A stretch of 64,000 nucleotides of DNA from Puniceibacterium antarcticum (GCF_002760615.1 NZ_AWWI01000016.1:1-64000); one strand, 5' to 3'. Numbered from the stretch's first letter, positions 37,101-44,686 are shown. Program-made: numbers and translations. Notes: generated by a model from the sequence alone, not told the origin.

Positions 37101-38349
37101 AAAGCCCCTGCATGGTGACGGTGACCGAAATCGACAGCGACGCAGAGAACACGCCAGCGTCGATGCTGATCCCCGCTTCAAGCCGGAATCCGATCCCCAG
37201 TGCCAGGATTGGATTGAACTGCACAGTCGGGTTGGCGCCGGGATTGTTGCCACTGCGCAGCTTGGCAAAGTAAAAACCGACCCAGCCGGTCAGGATTTGC
37301 CAACTGATCCCGATCGAATTCTGTCCCACCGGCCAGCCGACATTGATCCGAAAATCACCATTGGTGTAAATCCAAAGCGCAAAACCCGGCAGCACCAGAA
37401 CAAACCCGGCCATCGGGATGCGCCGCATGGCGGTCGGCAATTCGACGGCCGCATAGTAGACCCCAAGGTTGGGGCCAATACGCTGGTAAAGGATTTCGAA
37501 CCTCAGCCCCGACAGGAAGGTGGGCGGATCATCCGCAACGGTGATCTCAAGCCCATACATCGCGGGATCATTGAACAGCACCTTGATACGAAACGCCTTG
37601 ATTTCGATGTCGGCGGCGATGAACCAGCCCAGACTGGTGTCATAATAGTTCTCCGCCAGATCGGTCAGCACGGATTTTGGGTCGTTGACGGTAAAGGTCT
37701 TTTCGATCTTGTCAAAGATCTCCGTCAGCGGGCTTTCGCTGTTTGTGTTCAGGACCGGTTTTGGCCCGATGCGCTGACCCAGCCCAAGGTAATGCACCTT
37801 CAAGGTTGGGCTGCTTTTCTGCGCCGGCACCGGAAAGGGGTAATCCACAACTTTTGTGACCGTGCCGCCGGCACCATCCTTGGTGGTTGTAGGAATTTCG
37901 ACAGAAGCGGAAACCCCCAGACCACCCTGCGGGCTATAGCCGACCATCAGCGCCTTGACGGTGAAACTGGGTTCGATCAGAATATCGACAGGCCCGATCT
38001 TCGAAGGGCCGCCGACCTTGATCTCGTTCTTGAAGGTCAGCATGAACTGCATGTTCGGCTTGTCACCGCCGGGTTCGAACCAAAACGAGGGGTAAAGCTG
38101 CGCGTTGGTAAAGACGTCCCACGGCCCTTCGGGAATCGTGGGCAGCGAAACGTCAAACGTGTCGTCCAGTGCACTCCCCGCAAGGTCCCACATCTGCTTG
38201 AACGAGAAACTGTCGCGTGACGCGATGGAAAAAGACATCGGCCCACCAAAGGCCTGCAGCTGCGCCTGCAGGTGAAACCCGTCATTGGGGTCGCCCAGGG
38301 TCAGATTGACCTTAGCAGTGACGCGTATCTTGCCTTCGTCGTTTGCCAA
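31165..38349 (-). CDS. Giant (~2394-aa) beta-rich protein of unknown function, possibly DUF6603-like
   Basis: I favour TTG 38349 as start because GGGAGAAGA sits right before it; a TTG at 38370 is also in frame. No signal peptide or clear membrane helix is seen. Residues 1-560 are dense alternating polar/hydrophobic strands, for example ASLSISVTVTMQGLLAW and KASVTISFSFKAEIAL, with Trp/Tyr/Phe-rich loops. Residues about 560-850 are more helical. The rest alternates beta modules with helical stretches such as IAQQIAAALAVRYAMFAGR near the end. The N-terminal part reminds me of DUF6603-type proteins, but I cannot confirm this without a profile search. It is the last and largest gene of a seven-gene operon. 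Coding over 7 kb without interruption argues for strong selection. Confidence 0.8.
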   Translation of the reverse strand: MANDEGKIRVTAKVNLTLGDPNDGFHLQAQLQAFGGPMSFSIASRDSFSFKQMWDLAGSALDDTFDVSLPTIPEGPWDVFTNAQLYPSFWFEPGGDKPNMQFMLTFKNEIKVGGPSKIGPVDILIEPSFTVKALMVGYSPQGGLGVSASVEIPTTTKDGAGGTVTKVVDYPFPVPAQKSSPTLKVHYLGLGQRIGPKPVLNTNSESPLTEIFDKIEKTFTVNDPKSVLTDLAENYYDTSLGWFIAADIEIKAFRIKVLFNDPAMYGLEITVADDPPTFLSGLRFEILYQRIGPNLGVYYAAVELPTAMRRIPMAGFVLVLPGFALWIYTNGDFRINVGWPVGQNSIGISWQILTGWVGFYFAKLRSGNNPGANPTVQFNPILALGIGFRLEAGISIDAGVFSASLSISVTVTMQGLLAWREGHSVASAPEAYWFAGTFEVQVLIKGAVDFKVIKASVTISFSFKAEIALENGYGTELLINAQVTARASVKIVFFTVHFSFHTSITHKVTLTSGAAGIASVKGPQQAGLNGLLSAAENRVLEQVARSGAKAQPALRTELPPLFPPPRLAPEIRSMDASMLARTTVSDRVTVHAKFALQGTALYGATPADDTFGAVGLLLLGGRDPGSTAQAETRTDFEDMVARMVCWLLGDQDETFTVDDRLSDRLRALLSTLKSTDAMDFAVTIKQFFIDKVTFSITGVDGAVMPSEEDVTKSWTALPMFDVLTLTTNGIPRDFNSYQPIPDNYEKAVDLYFEGLSLFGDQADDGFAARAVQPEAVKTMAGFLLADYYLMLAQHAITDLHDAALAYEKKTAPQPPEESDIQVPDPEQVELDALLEAFDYASCAGFVSRALLGGQQLPDPAQVPDTVTPENIHNVPTGAIFALSGQQSAVVATGAAQTVTATLTISEGVNAPAWLELIGGVDAAPLTATLPLPESVPAKPVPDWTGTGLVTIPDGLLPAGDAGAIAYSQLSPLAEVAMRLTTRNQTVWTAKGGTPKAIVQLPTPLLALANTQEALSATLEIAQDPGSATPAVAAPGMGGLMFDFPVAQVNTGQPSASDDMAESGVAPNLYQIWATDDVSRKRIQQVIEAQLSVKITLLYVDADGEGVQSDDLDAGVLLSRANLSTENQAKAVSKMLIARSGAEGSDPSFALLAEDPLGFLRLIWEVSVVNATGFYLFYRTKNGDGLPSRLFAQSGTTQDSPGPAPIDGTNGQTASLRVLVEFQSTATASVPLPAPSNCIISEALVEKPAAMNLFAAGTALNSWHSRLSAGELGFELEWDGQNAAEPVIGQINPAALYQLIQFNVQGQSGKAGEIWSLPLSPVQDTSADDPDTTPDLAAPAGTQLYRQAFEAYRFLNEALVAADAENVYALAGAEVGLQYRLTDIFGNALPAQARATETGVYHDPLFNVTQWPMVQASHYFTTPIDGSTDHALMVLCMAFDTKGLDALVDTALEQAALSGGDSSVQLVSLARKYALILDQLTDPGTTHLLSSSLLDDADGMDVAPQLIDFARKILDLINAHLSGAVPVNARQEVDPLGISLQTRVPFSTVAGLPDNILPVTVGITARRHANLAPDLEERLPEAVVSTADIVPRRGESFPDMTKPRTDGMLCPPTSDEQKGTSSLIVYARNFESGFKGFNGQGGMLKLAERAGLVADTDSDEVQTLWAVRFADSSEKDAPPAAGIRAEFDPEQITYFALPPLNIEPISRAVDHVTYNAIDMDQWSRQTFSAIDSLFEPALNVAIAQLAAFSPLVPDVEGAGEHVPSDVLSSAKRVISKAMSQTLEPILVDAPVGEQSRAAEQLEQAMLTRLSAAYAVSTVLQVPAVVSVRNSAGALDSGAQRPPELFGRVGPPLTDGKSGATAKVYDLSGGRLDVSNGTQWATVMVSVTDQGAQRSLELPLEYSISALQHDFESGDAFEGYMPSAWLSFVLPGDVLNIAITGQMPVSIPIPLPFEPSAPSLTTQAAAGTDMSWKPGDGLSALIEDALKWRYQVGMQAPIVAQDQLYLDAIFGTGQVAPHVNGAGNVNPVNLPLFDAMARFLAGWAEFAKNIPSILAAASTNPPDEAAQKAAGAQISQITTLIRDIAVAWNTRVIETRSVEAEPEVIHYRLRIERDKDTPDDLRMTFAGWTLVTGEVVKPGRWPVISFVPQSGGNSLDSWKVDGDTAQRIDENGQPWWVVSQTVPAHVFPEYFLFDWDGLDLSKRQLGRVQTWVRRNAELVADHETSAAFVYETDAVSFASPGIPLIDRSNLPDVPVDPDSTLVSVLTSLLEPLDFGDPAQEPFIRFHAELRYDLSTPPGGSGKPLQATYPLLLLPNLVLGDDVSENNTVTPQIAAQQIAAALAVRYAMFAGRDMQVYLVLSLTLFGSEQGQQVPLINIAGLPLDVTKVPMTWWTAQS

Positions 38350-38391
38350 TTCTCTTCTCCCATTGTGCAAGACCGTGTTGGTTTACGTCTG

Positions 38392-38853
38392 TCAGCTGCC
38401 AGGGTCGGGCGCGCCGATGCGGGTCACGCCAAAGCCAAGGGAGTCGATCTGCAAGATCCCGAAGATCGGATCGGGCTTGGGGTCGCTGGCCTGCAGCAGG
38501 ATGGCAATCTCGAACAGGCCCGCCTTGGTGTCGATGTTCAGCACTTCGACAATCAGCGACATGTTCCAGAATGTATCAAGGATACTGCTGATCGATTTGA
38601 ACGGGATTTCCGAGATCGCCTTCTGGATAGCATCAACATCAATCTTGGCGCCAAATTCGGTGTTGATCCATTTCAGCAGGTCCGGCGGTGTGCCAAAGGT
38701 GATCGGGGCTGCAAGCGAAAACTTGAACCCCTGTTCCGCGATCTTGGTGATGTCCTGACTCGTGACCTTGACGTTCTGGCCACCGATAATGAAACTTGCA
38801 CTGACGGAAACGGCTGTAGATGCGGTTGTGCTCGGGACTGGGTCATCTAGCAT
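38392..38853 (-). CDS. Small (153-aa) protein, possible split-off module of the giant protein
   Basis: The protein begins with MLDDPVPSTTASTAVSVS and has a beta strand FIIGGQNVKV, an amphipathic helix region (DLLKWINTEFG, DVDAIQKAIS) and then strands SLIVEVLNID and FEIAILLQAS. It ends near LQIDSLGFGVTRIG. This strand-helix-strand style resembles the first 100 residues of the giant protein, which starts 42 bp downstream, so the two may once have been one chain or may assemble together. No signal peptide. Homology was not recognised with certainty. Confidence 0.75.
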   Translation of the reverse strand: MLDDPVPSTTASTAVSVSASFIIGGQNVKVTSQDITKIAEQGFKFSLAAPITFGTPPDLLKWINTEFGAKIDVDAIQKAISEIPFKSISSILDTFWNMSLIVEVLNIDTKAGLFEIAILLQASDPKPDPIFGILQIDSLGFGVTRIGAPDPGS

Positions 38854-38868
38854 GGTAAATCTCCTTGT

Positions 38869-39153
38869 TTACGATTGCGGTGGAAGATTGCCCGCCCCCT
38901 TGAAAGAGGCGGATTTTGCAATTGAAATATGCGCTTCGGACATCTGCAGCTTGCCACCCGCTATAGGCATGGTGATGGGTACGGGCAGAACAACGTCTAC
39001 GATGGCGGGCACAGGCTCCCCATCGGCCCAATTTTCGACCGGCGCCGACCACAAGCTCGTCAACGCCGCCGTCCAGCGGCCGAGCGGCAGGACGGGCAGC
39101 ACCAGCGCAAGACTCTTGTTGAGATACGTCATCAGGTCATTGACCGTGCTCAT
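38869..39153 (-). CDS. Small (94-aa) protein of the giant operon
   Basis: ATG 39153 is preceded by GGAGG and overlaps the end of the 1237-aa gene by 17 bp. The N-terminus MSTVNDLMTYLNKSLALVLPVLPLGRW is a helix, followed by strands VDVVLPVPITMPIAGG and KLQMSEAHISIAKSASF. A frame extends to 39261 but lies inside the previous gene. Its composition (Pro/Val-rich strands, no signal) matches its neighbours. Function unknown; the tight overlap indicates coordinated dosage with the large proteins. Confidence 0.72.
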   Translation of the reverse strand: MSTVNDLMTYLNKSLALVLPVLPLGRWTAALTSLWSAPVENWADGEPVPAIVDVVLPVPITMPIAGGKLQMSEAHISIAKSASFKGAGNLPPQS

Positions 39154-42100
39154 CCTGCGCCTCCGTGCCTTTGTCTGTCGTGGCAGAAAGCATCCAGCCG
39201 ATGCTGCTGGCATCCGTGACCTTTGCCTGCGCATCTGCGGAATTTCCTGAGAACAGCACAAAATCGATCATCACGCCGGGCGGAAGGCCAAAGCCGAAGA
39301 CCGCCAGCTGGACGTTGTCAAACGACATCGCATAGACGTTGCGGCCATCGTCCATGGCCACCTTGAGCAAGTTCGCTGTCTGGAACTTGGTTGAGATGAA
39401 CCCCTGAAGATCGAACCCCTGATACCCCGCAGACAGGGACGGCAAAGCGACCATGACGCAGGCGGCGTCACTATCCGGCACGGTGGGCGACGGGCCCCAT
39501 GCAATGGTCAGCGCAGCCGACATGCCTGCGTGTGCATCCGACAACGACCCCAATGATCCCAAAGAGATGTTGTAGGTCAGTCCATAAGTCGGCGTGTTCG
39601 TCGTAAAAGGCGACGCAGCTGAGCGGGCATCACCGTCGCCGCTAGGTCCATCATCGGCAGGCCTCGGGGCCATCAACTCCAGCACATTCACCGCCTTTGC
39701 GCGGCCTGCAACCCTGGTTTTGGTCGCAGGATCAGCCACTTCAAAAGCGGTAAGCTGCATCGGCAAACTGCCCAGCAGGCTGTGCGGGCGCACCGCCGTG
39801 GGTGTCGCCTTTGGCGTCAGCGTCGTTTCATGCAACAGCACCTGTTTGCTGCTGGCGATCATCGCCCCCTGCGCATCAAGGTCGAAATCAATCGAAACCG
39901 TCAGTCCTGAAAATGCCAACCCATGCTCTTTTCCGCCTGCTACGGGCAGCGGCGTGCCATAGGAAAACAGGTCCAGCCCGCCAGAGCCTGCAAATGGATC
40001 CGCATCGAAAAACAACTCTCCATCCAGCGTGAAATTCGCCGCAACATGGGTCACATCCGCATCCTCGACACGACTTTGACCAGCCTCGCCGGCAGTGACG
40101 GGCACAAGGCTGGCATGGGTGATCCGGATGCTTTCGACGATGCGAACCGTCCCGTCGCCGGAAACAACCGGGGAAAAGACAAAGGCGTTCTCGCTGACAA
40201 AGATCACCCTGCCGATATCTCCGTGCACCTGATACCGGCCCTTGATGCTGAGCGTGTCGCCCTTTGGATTCTCTTGCGTGACGGGAAGGACGACGTCGCG
40301 GCCCAGCAGCGTTTTGACAATCAGATCCACAGTGACATGCAGTTGCACAATGGCTGAATTTCCGATCTGCGCGACCAGCTCCGCCACCTCATACTGCGGG
40401 TCCTCGGGTGGCGGGCCATCAGTGTCAGAACTGGCGTCACGGTGATAGTTGATCACCCCAAAGACCGACGATTGCGCAACCTTCGCGGCAGTGACCTTGC
40501 TGGTCTGGATACCGACATGATGCGCCACCAGCTGCCCGGGGATCCCCCCCAGAAGCATTTGCAGATCCGGCGGCATCCCGTTGCCATCTATCGGTGTGTC
40601 AAATGCGATGACCCCTGTCCACGCGGCGTTGTCTAGCAAGCCGCGAAAGGCCGTGAACGGATCTTCGCCCACAACGGCCTTTTCGGGATCGGCGGCTGCA
40701 AACAATGCCGCCAGACGCGCAACGATCCCGTCCACATCATCGACATAGGCGCCGCCATCGGTCCAGGATGTCGGGTCCAGCGCCATTTCACGCAGGGTCC
40801 GGACCGGATCAAGCTTGATGATCAGGATAGAGGGCCGGGACCCTGTTTCGATCCCGCCGCACACACCATCAAGGGCCACTGCAAATTCAAATCCCGCCAC
40901 CTCAATCCGGTTTTGAAAATTCCAGGCGGGATCCACCTTGCTCGCCACAAGAAACAGGTTCTCGCGGGTCAGCAGCGTTGAAACCGCCGGGGCGACCTTC
41001 TTTGGATCCCCCGTGCCATCAAAGCGCAAGGCGTTAGGTGATATCGCCGTGCCGGTGCCGACTCCCAGCGTCACATCGGTAAAGATGCCGTTCGCATTTA
41101 CATTGACGATATATCCCTGTGGCGTGATCACCGGATGGGTGTCGGACCCGTTCATGCGCTCACGCACGCTGAGGGCTGTTGGCAATATCACCTTCGCGCC
41201 GTTCGGGGCATCCAGCAACCTGCTGTGTCGTTTCGGGCCAAGCGCCTTTTGATCCAGACGGCCAATCAGCGCGGCTGTCACATCCGGGTTGATCGGGCCG
41301 CGTCCGGGGTGTTCCAGAAAAACGGCGCCGACAAAGAGCATCGGAAAGGCAGGCGTTTTTTCAAGCGGAGACAGCTGGGCAAGCGCGGCGAACAAAAACC
41401 CTTCTGCAGCGGTCTCGTCTGGCAAGAACAGATTGGCGGTGCGCGATTGCCCAAAATAGGCGCGGCCCGTGGTGGCAGGGCCCTTGCGCACCGACACATA
41501 GGAAGTCGTCAGGCCACCTTGCACGGGGGCGCTGTCCGGCGGGGGGATGTAGGCCGGATGCTGAGGTTCGAAATTGATCCGGTCCCCTTCCGCAAGCCGG
41601 ACGAAATCCAACGCAAACAATCCCGGCATCATATCGATGGGGCGCGCCAGCGGTGCCTGGGCCGTCGCACGGGTGCGCTGCTCCCCCGGCGTCTCCATGG
41701 ACGGCAGGAACACCCCGGCGGGGCTCATCGGGGTGGGCGCGGCGTCACCCGGCACCGCTGCAAGAGGTGGGGAGTAGGCAAAGCCACCACCGATATAGGC
41801 ATCAAAGGGTAGACCCTCTTCCAGCGGATCGGCAGGTGTCAGCGCAACAACCGCCCCATTCACCGCAGCCCCATAGGGCGACACCAACGCACGGGCATTG
41901 GCAACCTGACTGGCTTGGTTTGAAGGGCCCGCAGCTTCTGTCCCGCCCAGCATCCGGCCCGCTCGGTCGATGCGCAGACCGGCAGCTTCAGGCCTGTGGG
42001 GCCGGTAGGGGTTCAGCAAGACGTTGAAGGCGCAAAGCCCCTTCTGATCCGTCGGGGCCGGTGCCTTCGGCGCAAACAGGGGCATCCGCAGAATGTGCAG

Positions 42101-42850
42101 ATCATCGCTGCGCGGCGCACCATCGGCAATATGGGCTGAATTGTACTGATAGACGGTCTCTAGACCGAACTGATCGGCCAGCGTGCCCAGATCCAGCGCC
42201 AGAGGCATTGCCAGACTGCCCGTCTGCGGACCATCAAACGCAATCTGGCAAACCCAGGCGGTGTCATCCCACTTGCGCGGATTCACCGGATACCCGGCGG
42301 TCTGCACCAAACCATCCACGGTGACGGACACGTTTGCCGTGTCACACAGCAGCGTCATCGATGCCGGTGCGCCGCCGCCCTTGTCGTTGAGCAGGAAGGA
42401 CAGGGCGCCACTCGCGCCGATCTGCGCATTGAGGGCAATGCTGAACCTGTCGCAGTCGAATGACGCACTGCACCCGCCGGTCCCCTCCCGCGGCTTCGAA
42501 CCCGGGATCCACTGCATGAACATCTTGTTGTCGAAATCACCCGCGGCACGCAGCCAGACAAAAGCGTTGGCATTGCCCGTTTGCGGGACGATGGGCGGCA
42601 ATTTCCTGCGCGCTTCGGTGGCAAATGCGGGGATATCGACCTGGGCAAGATCAACCGGCGTAAACAGGCACCACCCCACCCCCGTCTGCCAAAACCTGTC
42701 AAAGGTCAGTGCAGCCCCGGCTTGCGGCGGGGCCATTGTCAGCACGTAAAGCCACATCGGTCCGGCAATGCTGAAAGCATAAAGACCGTCCCCCAGATCC
42801 TTCATCGGATCAAGGAAAGAAAGTCCGTCGCTGCCCGTCGCATATGTCAC
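39137..42850 (-). CDS. Large (~1237-aa) beta-rich protein of unknown function
   Basis: The likely start is GTG 42850 after AAGAGGTG; the frame is open to 43018, but that part overlaps the preceding gene. No signal peptide is visible. The N-terminus (SDGLSFLDPMKDLGDGLYAFSIAG) leads into long runs of beta strands and loops rich in Pro, Gly and Asp. The last 130 residues contain TYGLTYNISLGSLGSLSD, DLQGFISTKFQTANLLKVAM and LPPGVMIDFVLFSGN, a tidy amphipathic-strand module ending in SSIGWMLSA. That WML ending echoes the WMLL motif of the two small paralogues upstream. No enzymatic motif was recognised. Confidence 0.78.
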   Translation of the reverse strand: MTYATGSDGLSFLDPMKDLGDGLYAFSIAGPMWLYVLTMAPPQAGAALTFDRFWQTGVGWCLFTPVDLAQVDIPAFATEARRKLPPIVPQTGNANAFVWLRAAGDFDNKMFMQWIPGSKPREGTGGCSASFDCDRFSIALNAQIGASGALSFLLNDKGGGAPASMTLLCDTANVSVTVDGLVQTAGYPVNPRKWDDTAWVCQIAFDGPQTGSLAMPLALDLGTLADQFGLETVYQYNSAHIADGAPRSDDLHILRMPLFAPKAPAPTDQKGLCAFNVLLNPYRPHRPEAAGLRIDRAGRMLGGTEAAGPSNQASQVANARALVSPYGAAVNGAVVALTPADPLEEGLPFDAYIGGGFAYSPPLAAVPGDAAPTPMSPAGVFLPSMETPGEQRTRATAQAPLARPIDMMPGLFALDFVRLAEGDRINFEPQHPAYIPPPDSAPVQGGLTTSYVSVRKGPATTGRAYFGQSRTANLFLPDETAAEGFLFAALAQLSPLEKTPAFPMLFVGAVFLEHPGRGPINPDVTAALIGRLDQKALGPKRHSRLLDAPNGAKVILPTALSVRERMNGSDTHPVITPQGYIVNVNANGIFTDVTLGVGTGTAISPNALRFDGTGDPKKVAPAVSTLLTRENLFLVASKVDPAWNFQNRIEVAGFEFAVALDGVCGGIETGSRPSILIIKLDPVRTLREMALDPTSWTDGGAYVDDVDGIVARLAALFAAADPEKAVVGEDPFTAFRGLLDNAAWTGVIAFDTPIDGNGMPPDLQMLLGGIPGQLVAHHVGIQTSKVTAAKVAQSSVFGVINYHRDASSDTDGPPPEDPQYEVAELVAQIGNSAIVQLHVTVDLIVKTLLGRDVVLPVTQENPKGDTLSIKGRYQVHGDIGRVIFVSENAFVFSPVVSGDGTVRIVESIRITHASLVPVTAGEAGQSRVEDADVTHVAANFTLDGELFFDADPFAGSGGLDLFSYGTPLPVAGGKEHGLAFSGLTVSIDFDLDAQGAMIASSKQVLLHETTLTPKATPTAVRPHSLLGSLPMQLTAFEVADPATKTRVAGRAKAVNVLELMAPRPADDGPSGDGDARSAASPFTTNTPTYGLTYNISLGSLGSLSDAHAGMSAALTIAWGPSPTVPDSDAACVMVALPSLSAGYQGFDLQGFISTKFQTANLLKVAMDDGRNVYAMSFDNVQLAVFGFGLPPGVMIDFVLFSGNSADAQAKVTDASSIGWMLSATTDKGTEAQDEHGQ

Positions 42851-42877
42851 AACCCGACACCTCTTGTGGGACTGATA

Positions 42878-42903
42878 CCTGCGCCGCATCCTCACGGCGC
42901 AGG
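42878..42903 (-). other. Strong hairpin between the small paralogues and the 1237-aa gene
   Basis: CCTGCGCC and GGCGCAGG are perfect 8-base arms around a 10-base loop. It lies 14 bp after the stop of the 123-aa gene and 28 bp before the proposed GTG start. It could act as a partial terminator or RNA stabiliser that lets the small proteins be made in excess over the giant ones. Confidence 0.5.
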
Positions 42904-42917
42904 GAAGAACCGGCAGA

Positions 42918-43289
42918 TCAGGGAATGACAAACGATCCCTGAATTGGCGCGCCATCAGAAAGCAGCATCCAGGAAACGCTCGTGGTGCTGGCCCAGAAGA
43001 TGTAAATCTGAAGCTCATCGCGGGGGTTTACGGACGTCGGTATCGTGATGCTCACGCTCGACTGGCCGCCCCCGCTGGTCGGAGTGATCTCGACGCTGTT
43101 GACGCCCACTTTGAACTCACCGGGGGCACCGGACGCGCTGCCGGTGAAAACTGGCAGGTCAGCGGCTGCGGGCACACCTGGCGCCCAGGAGGTGGAATCA
43201 CATTCCGCGACGGTGAACCGTTTCGGGCCGTTGTTGACCGTCATGTAAAGACTGATCGGCGCCGCGTTGAAGATATAGACTTTGGACAT
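42918..43289 (-). CDS. Small (123-aa) beta-sandwich-like protein, paralogue of the next gene upstream
   Basis: A strong GAGGAGA site precedes ATG 43289. The protein runs YIFNAAPISLYMTVNNG, then SVEITPTSGGGQSSVSITIP and ends WMLLSDGAPIQGSFVIP. Aligned by eye with the 127-aa neighbour it shares FN-x(6)-Y-T/IVNNG near the start, a Val/Ile/Thr strand in the middle, a D-x-LQ-x-Y segment, and WMLL-x-x-G-x-P-x-x-GS near the end. All-beta, no signal peptide. These could be repeating structural or lectin-like subunits; no function is established. Confidence 0.8.
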   Translation of the reverse strand: MSKVYIFNAAPISLYMTVNNGPKRFTVAECDSTSWAPGVPAAADLPVFTGSASGAPGEFKVGVNSVEITPTSGGGQSSVSITIPTSVNPRDELQIYIFWASTTSVSWMLLSDGAPIQGSFVIP

Positions 43290-43332
43290 TGGTTTCTCCT
43301 CGTTGGGTCTTGGTCATTGTTTCAGGGTTGGA

Positions 43333-43716
43333 TCATTCGATATGGACACTCCCTGCCACTGGCTCGCCGTTGCACAGCAACATCCACATGTTGGCGTCGC
43401 TCGATTCCGCAGCCAGGTAGAGCTGCAACGCATCGCCCGTTTGCACGCTTGTCGGCACGACGATTGTCGCATTCGCGATCCCCGGTGCGGTTGCAGGTGT
43501 GATCGAGACGTAATTTGGTCCCACTCCGATCACTCCGGGCGCGGGATAACTGCACAGGCTCAGCGGCGGACGCACAGCAGAGGGCATCCAGTCGGTCGCC
43601 GTCGCTGCCGGAAATATCAGAAACCTGTCTGCCCCGTTATTCACGGTGATATAGATCTGTGTTGCCGTTGAATTGAAAACGGAAACAGCCCCAAGAACTG
43701 TATTCGTGCCAGCCAT
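43333..43716 (-). CDS. Small (127-aa) beta-sandwich-like protein, paralogue
   Basis: ATG 43716 lies two bases after the stop of the preceding gene, so translation is probably coupled; TTG 43728 in frame is an alternative. The protein shares the layout of the 123-aa neighbour: VFNSTATQIYITVNNGADRF, then YVSITPATAPGIANATIVVP, ALQLYLAAESS and WMLLCNGEPVAGSVHIE. The spacing of the four motifs is the same, indicating tandem duplication. No signal peptide or membrane segment. Confidence 0.78.
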   Translation of the reverse strand: MAGTNTVLGAVSVFNSTATQIYITVNNGADRFLIFPAATATDWMPSAVRPPLSLCSYPAPGVIGVGPNYVSITPATAPGIANATIVVPTSVQTGDALQLYLAAESSDANMWMLLCNGEPVAGSVHIE

Positions 43717-43718
43717 GG

Positions 43719-44168
43719 CTACACCCAACTCACGGCGCGTGGATCACCGACATCGTTGACAACAAAAATTCCGCGCGCCATTAGATAAAATGTCAGATAT
43801 TCTGACCCTTGCGATGCGGTGCTCAAATTCAGCGTGAGCGTGAAACTTGGTCCCGTTTCGAAATTGACTGTCAAAGCATAAGCCATAACGCTGCTGGCAC
43901 TCAGCTGTTTCGCCGATTGATAAAGACCCATGATATAGTCAGGGGGCGCTGCGACCTCGTAGGGCGCAATATTCTCAAGAAGATCAGCCTTTTTTCCCTG
44001 ATATTCGAACTGAACGGACGTGATCCTGACCGGTGTCGCGTTAACCATATGCACATCCGGATTCGACACGCCCCCAGGTCTGCTCGGCGTCATATCATCC
44101 GGGCGCGGCGCAATCGCGATTGACGTTTCGCTTCCGCTAATATTGGCAGATGTATTCAAAAAACTCAA
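43719..44168 (-). CDS. Small (149-aa) protein, first gene of the giant operon
   Basis: The frame opens at TTG 44168 (AAGGGA about 13 bp upstream, a weak signal). The N-terminal 35 residues are Ser/Pro/Arg-rich and look disordered. Then come strands VHMVNATPVRITSVQFEYQG, a short helix MGLYQSAKQLSASSVM and YALTVNFETGPSFTLTLNL, with an ending FYLMARGIFVVND. It may be a distant relative of the two paralogues (VNATPVRI against FNAAPISL) but lacks their WMLL ending. As first gene, it sets the operon start in the AT-rich region to the right. Confidence 0.7.
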   Translation of the reverse strand: MSFLNTSANISGSETSIAIAPRPDDMTPSRPGGVSNPDVHMVNATPVRITSVQFEYQGKKADLLENIAPYEVAAPPDYIMGLYQSAKQLSASSVMAYALTVNFETGPSFTLTLNLSTASQGSEYLTFYLMARGIFVVNDVGDPRAVSWV

Positions 44169-44686
44169 ATCACTCGGTCCCTTTTATGGGCGCACGCAAA
44201 CCATCAACAACCAAAAAATTGGCAAATTTCCAATACCACAACATGCACCGGACGCCGTAAAATTTCAAAAGTCCTGACTTTTCGGCGAAGCCGTCAAACC
44301 GCAACCTGCACGATTGTGTTTCATACCTTTGCAACTTAAATTATCGTAGCACCGTGTTTGTTTTTTTGTCTAGCGCGCATTTTATTTTAAATCAAATTTA
44401 ACATTGGACAGGTGATTGATATTCTGTGCTATCTGCAATGCTTCGTGATTCCATTTTTGGAATCCGGGGGCTTACAGCGATTGAATGGCATTGCCATCTT
44501 GTTCAGAAATGTTGGATTGGCGATCCGCTCCTTACGAACGCCTCAACCAATATGCAGCGCCCGAAAGGCGTCTGCTCTCCCTGCGATACCATTGCTTGCG
44601 TGATATGGATCCAGCACCTGCGCCAAACCTCTGGCTGGTCTCGGCGGAAGGGGGGTGATTTAATGGAGAAACCTCGATGCAGCCGC
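44169..44686. other. AT-rich upstream region of the giant operon
   Basis: About 44170-44410 is clearly AT-richer than the rest of the window (for example TTTTATTTTAAATCAAATTTAAC near 44390). It lies between the DedA gene stop and the first gene of the giant operon, both leftward, and should contain the operon promoter. No clear -35/-10 pair was settled on. Short frames here show no protein features. Confidence 0.5.

Noticed and set aside
36577-38220. 547-aa open frame on the plus strand inside the giant gene
   Set aside because: It is antisense to the 2394-aa gene and its Arg/His/Gln-rich composition is typical of a shadow frame.
31165-44168. Contractile injection system or phage tail cluster
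   Set aside because: No sheath, tube, baseplate, spike or AAA+ ATPase protein was recognised; large beta-rich proteins alone are not enough.
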